From Brevundimonas vancanneytii (GTDB taxonomy: Bacteria > Pseudomonadota > Alphaproteobacteria > Caulobacterales > Caulobacteraceae), in NCBI GenBank assembly GCA_945861515.1, contig CAMAVA010000011.1, positions 1 to 37,542 on the forward strand: a stretch of DNA of 37,542 bases, read 5' to 3'. The translations under genes were made by a program, and so were the position numbers. The notes beneath the pieces are model-generated. The model was not told the DNA's origin. It saw only the letters and a program-made list of their open reading frames with translations, and ran no database searches. Below are positions 36,923 through 37,542 of this stretch, in pieces. Within the stretch, counting starts at the first letter, position 1. Every line of letters begins with the position of its first letter.

Positions 36923-37542
36923 ATGACCTTCTTCGACGCCGCGATCCGCAGCCCTCGCCTGGTCGGCGTCGCCTGCGCGACGGGCGCGGTCGCGCTGGGC
37001 CTTGTCTATCTGGTGCTGGCGGGGGCGCCGGCGCGTTATCTGGTGATCAATCCTGCCGCCCTGGCAGTCGGCCTGGCCCTGTCGGGCCTGGTCAGCCAGA
37101 GCCTGTTTGCAGGGCGGCGCTGGACCGGCGCCGTGATCCTGGCCATGGCCGGCGGCCTGCTGGCCACCGCCCTGTCTGGCGTCAGCCTGGACGGCGCGAC
37201 CCGTTGGGTGCGGCTGGGCGGACTTTCGATCCAGCCGGGCCTTGTCCTGCTGCCGGTGATGGTGGTCGCCTTTGCGCAATGCCGCAATCGGTCAGCGACG
37301 GCGGGCATGATGGTCGCCGCCGCCGCTATGGCGATCCAGCCTGACCGGGCCCTGGCGGGGATGCTGGCGGCCGGCCTGGGGGTCCTGGCGATGCTGCGCC
37401 CTGACCGGTCGGTCCTCGCGGCGCTGGGCGCCAGCCTCGCCGGTTTCGCCGTGACCCTGGCCAGGGCCGACCGGCTGCCGGCGGCGGCCCATGTCGAGGG
37501 GGTCCTCTATTCGTCCTTCGAGGTTCAACTGCTGGCCGGGCT
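36923..37542 (+). CDS. Partial multi-pass membrane protein with FtsW/RodA-like motifs (3' end outside window)
   Basis: An open frame from ATG 36923 runs off the right edge; 206 codons are visible, with GGAGG at 36908-36912. At least five or six hydrophobic segments are present. Two short stretches recall the SEDS family: GATRWVRLGGLSIQP (91-105; compare GASRWIRLG..IQPAE of FtsW) and AIQPDRALAG (138-147; compare QPDLGT). The glutamate of QPAE/QPSE is replaced (QPG), and the gap between the two motifs is only about 34 residues, much shorter than in FtsW or RodA. It may be a degenerate or divergent SEDS relative. The catalytic aspartate region would lie beyond the window. Confidence 0.7.
   Translation, partial: MTFFDAAIRSPRLVGVACATGAVALGLVYLVLAGAPARYLVINPAALAVGLALSGLVSQSLFAGRRWTGAVILAMAGGLLATALSGVSLDGATRWVRLGGLSIQPGLVLLPVMVVAFAQCRNRSATAGMMVAAAAMAIQPDRALAGMLAAGLGVLAMLRPDRSVLAALGASLAGFAVTLARADRLPAAAHVEGVLYSSFEVQLLAG

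Noticed and set aside
36035-37279. Long open frame on the - strand across the repeat-rich gap and the last gene
   Set aside because: Basic, low-complexity product that runs through palindromic repeats and opposite the SEDS-like frame; no ribosome site or family resemblance.

Overview
This window reads as a chromosomal segment of a GC-rich alphaproteobacterium, most likely a member of the Caulobacterales (Caulobacter/Phenylobacterium type). The reasons are gene order (trpF-trpB-trpA-accD-folC; rimP-nusA-ylxR-infB followed at a distance by rbfA-truB-rpsO-pnp; miaB-phoH-ybeY-corC-lnt-xre-metK-trmB), frequent GTG and TTG starts, tight 1-4 bp gene overlaps, and an alphaproteobacterial style of intergenic repeats. 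This assignment comes from recognising proteins and order by eye, not from a database search.

Layout. Positions 1-6286 (+ strand) carry the end of ihfB, mscL, the trpF/trpB/trpA genes with a small secreted four-cysteine protein lodged between trpB and trpA, then accD and folC. A strong terminator at 6304-6331 closes the convergent pnp unit. From 29436 down to 6358 everything is on the - strand. Read in transcription order this is: miaB-phoH-ybeY-corC-lnt-XRE regulator-metK-trmB (tRNA/rRNA maturation, lipoprotein acylation, S-adenosylmethionine supply); an orphan AtuA-family gene; rimP-nusA-ylxR-infB, with its own promoter and a terminator-like hairpin in its leader; an accessory insert (membrane protein, DUF2939-like lipoprotein, secreted protein, dienelactone-hydrolase-like enzyme); and rbfA-truB-rpsO-pnp. 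Positions 29564-35125 (+) hold murJ and an emrA-emrB-tetR drug efflux cassette, with a small proline-rich membrane protein (-) between them. fabI is on the - strand at 35141-35962. The last kilobase is a repeat-rich intergenic region followed by the start of a membrane protein with FtsW/RodA-like motifs, cut by the window end.

How it works together. Most of the window is core information processing: transcription elongation (nusA), translation initiation (infB), ribosome assembly (rimP, rbfA, ybeY), tRNA modification (truB, trmB, miaB), RNA decay (pnp), plus biosynthesis of tryptophan, folate and fatty acids (accD, fabI) and envelope functions (lnt, murJ, mscL). I found no phage, CRISPR array, toxin-antitoxin pair or obvious new defence system. 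The most promising signals are regulatory or evolutionary: a putative attenuator in the rimP-nusA-infB leader, a possibly leaderless miaB mRNA, paired inverted REP-like elements at two sites, a second repeat family whose hairpin arms differ in sequence but still pair, a palindrome between metK and its neighbouring XRE regulator, catalytic or metal-site substitutions in TrpA and AccD, and the truncated SEDS-like protein at the right edge.
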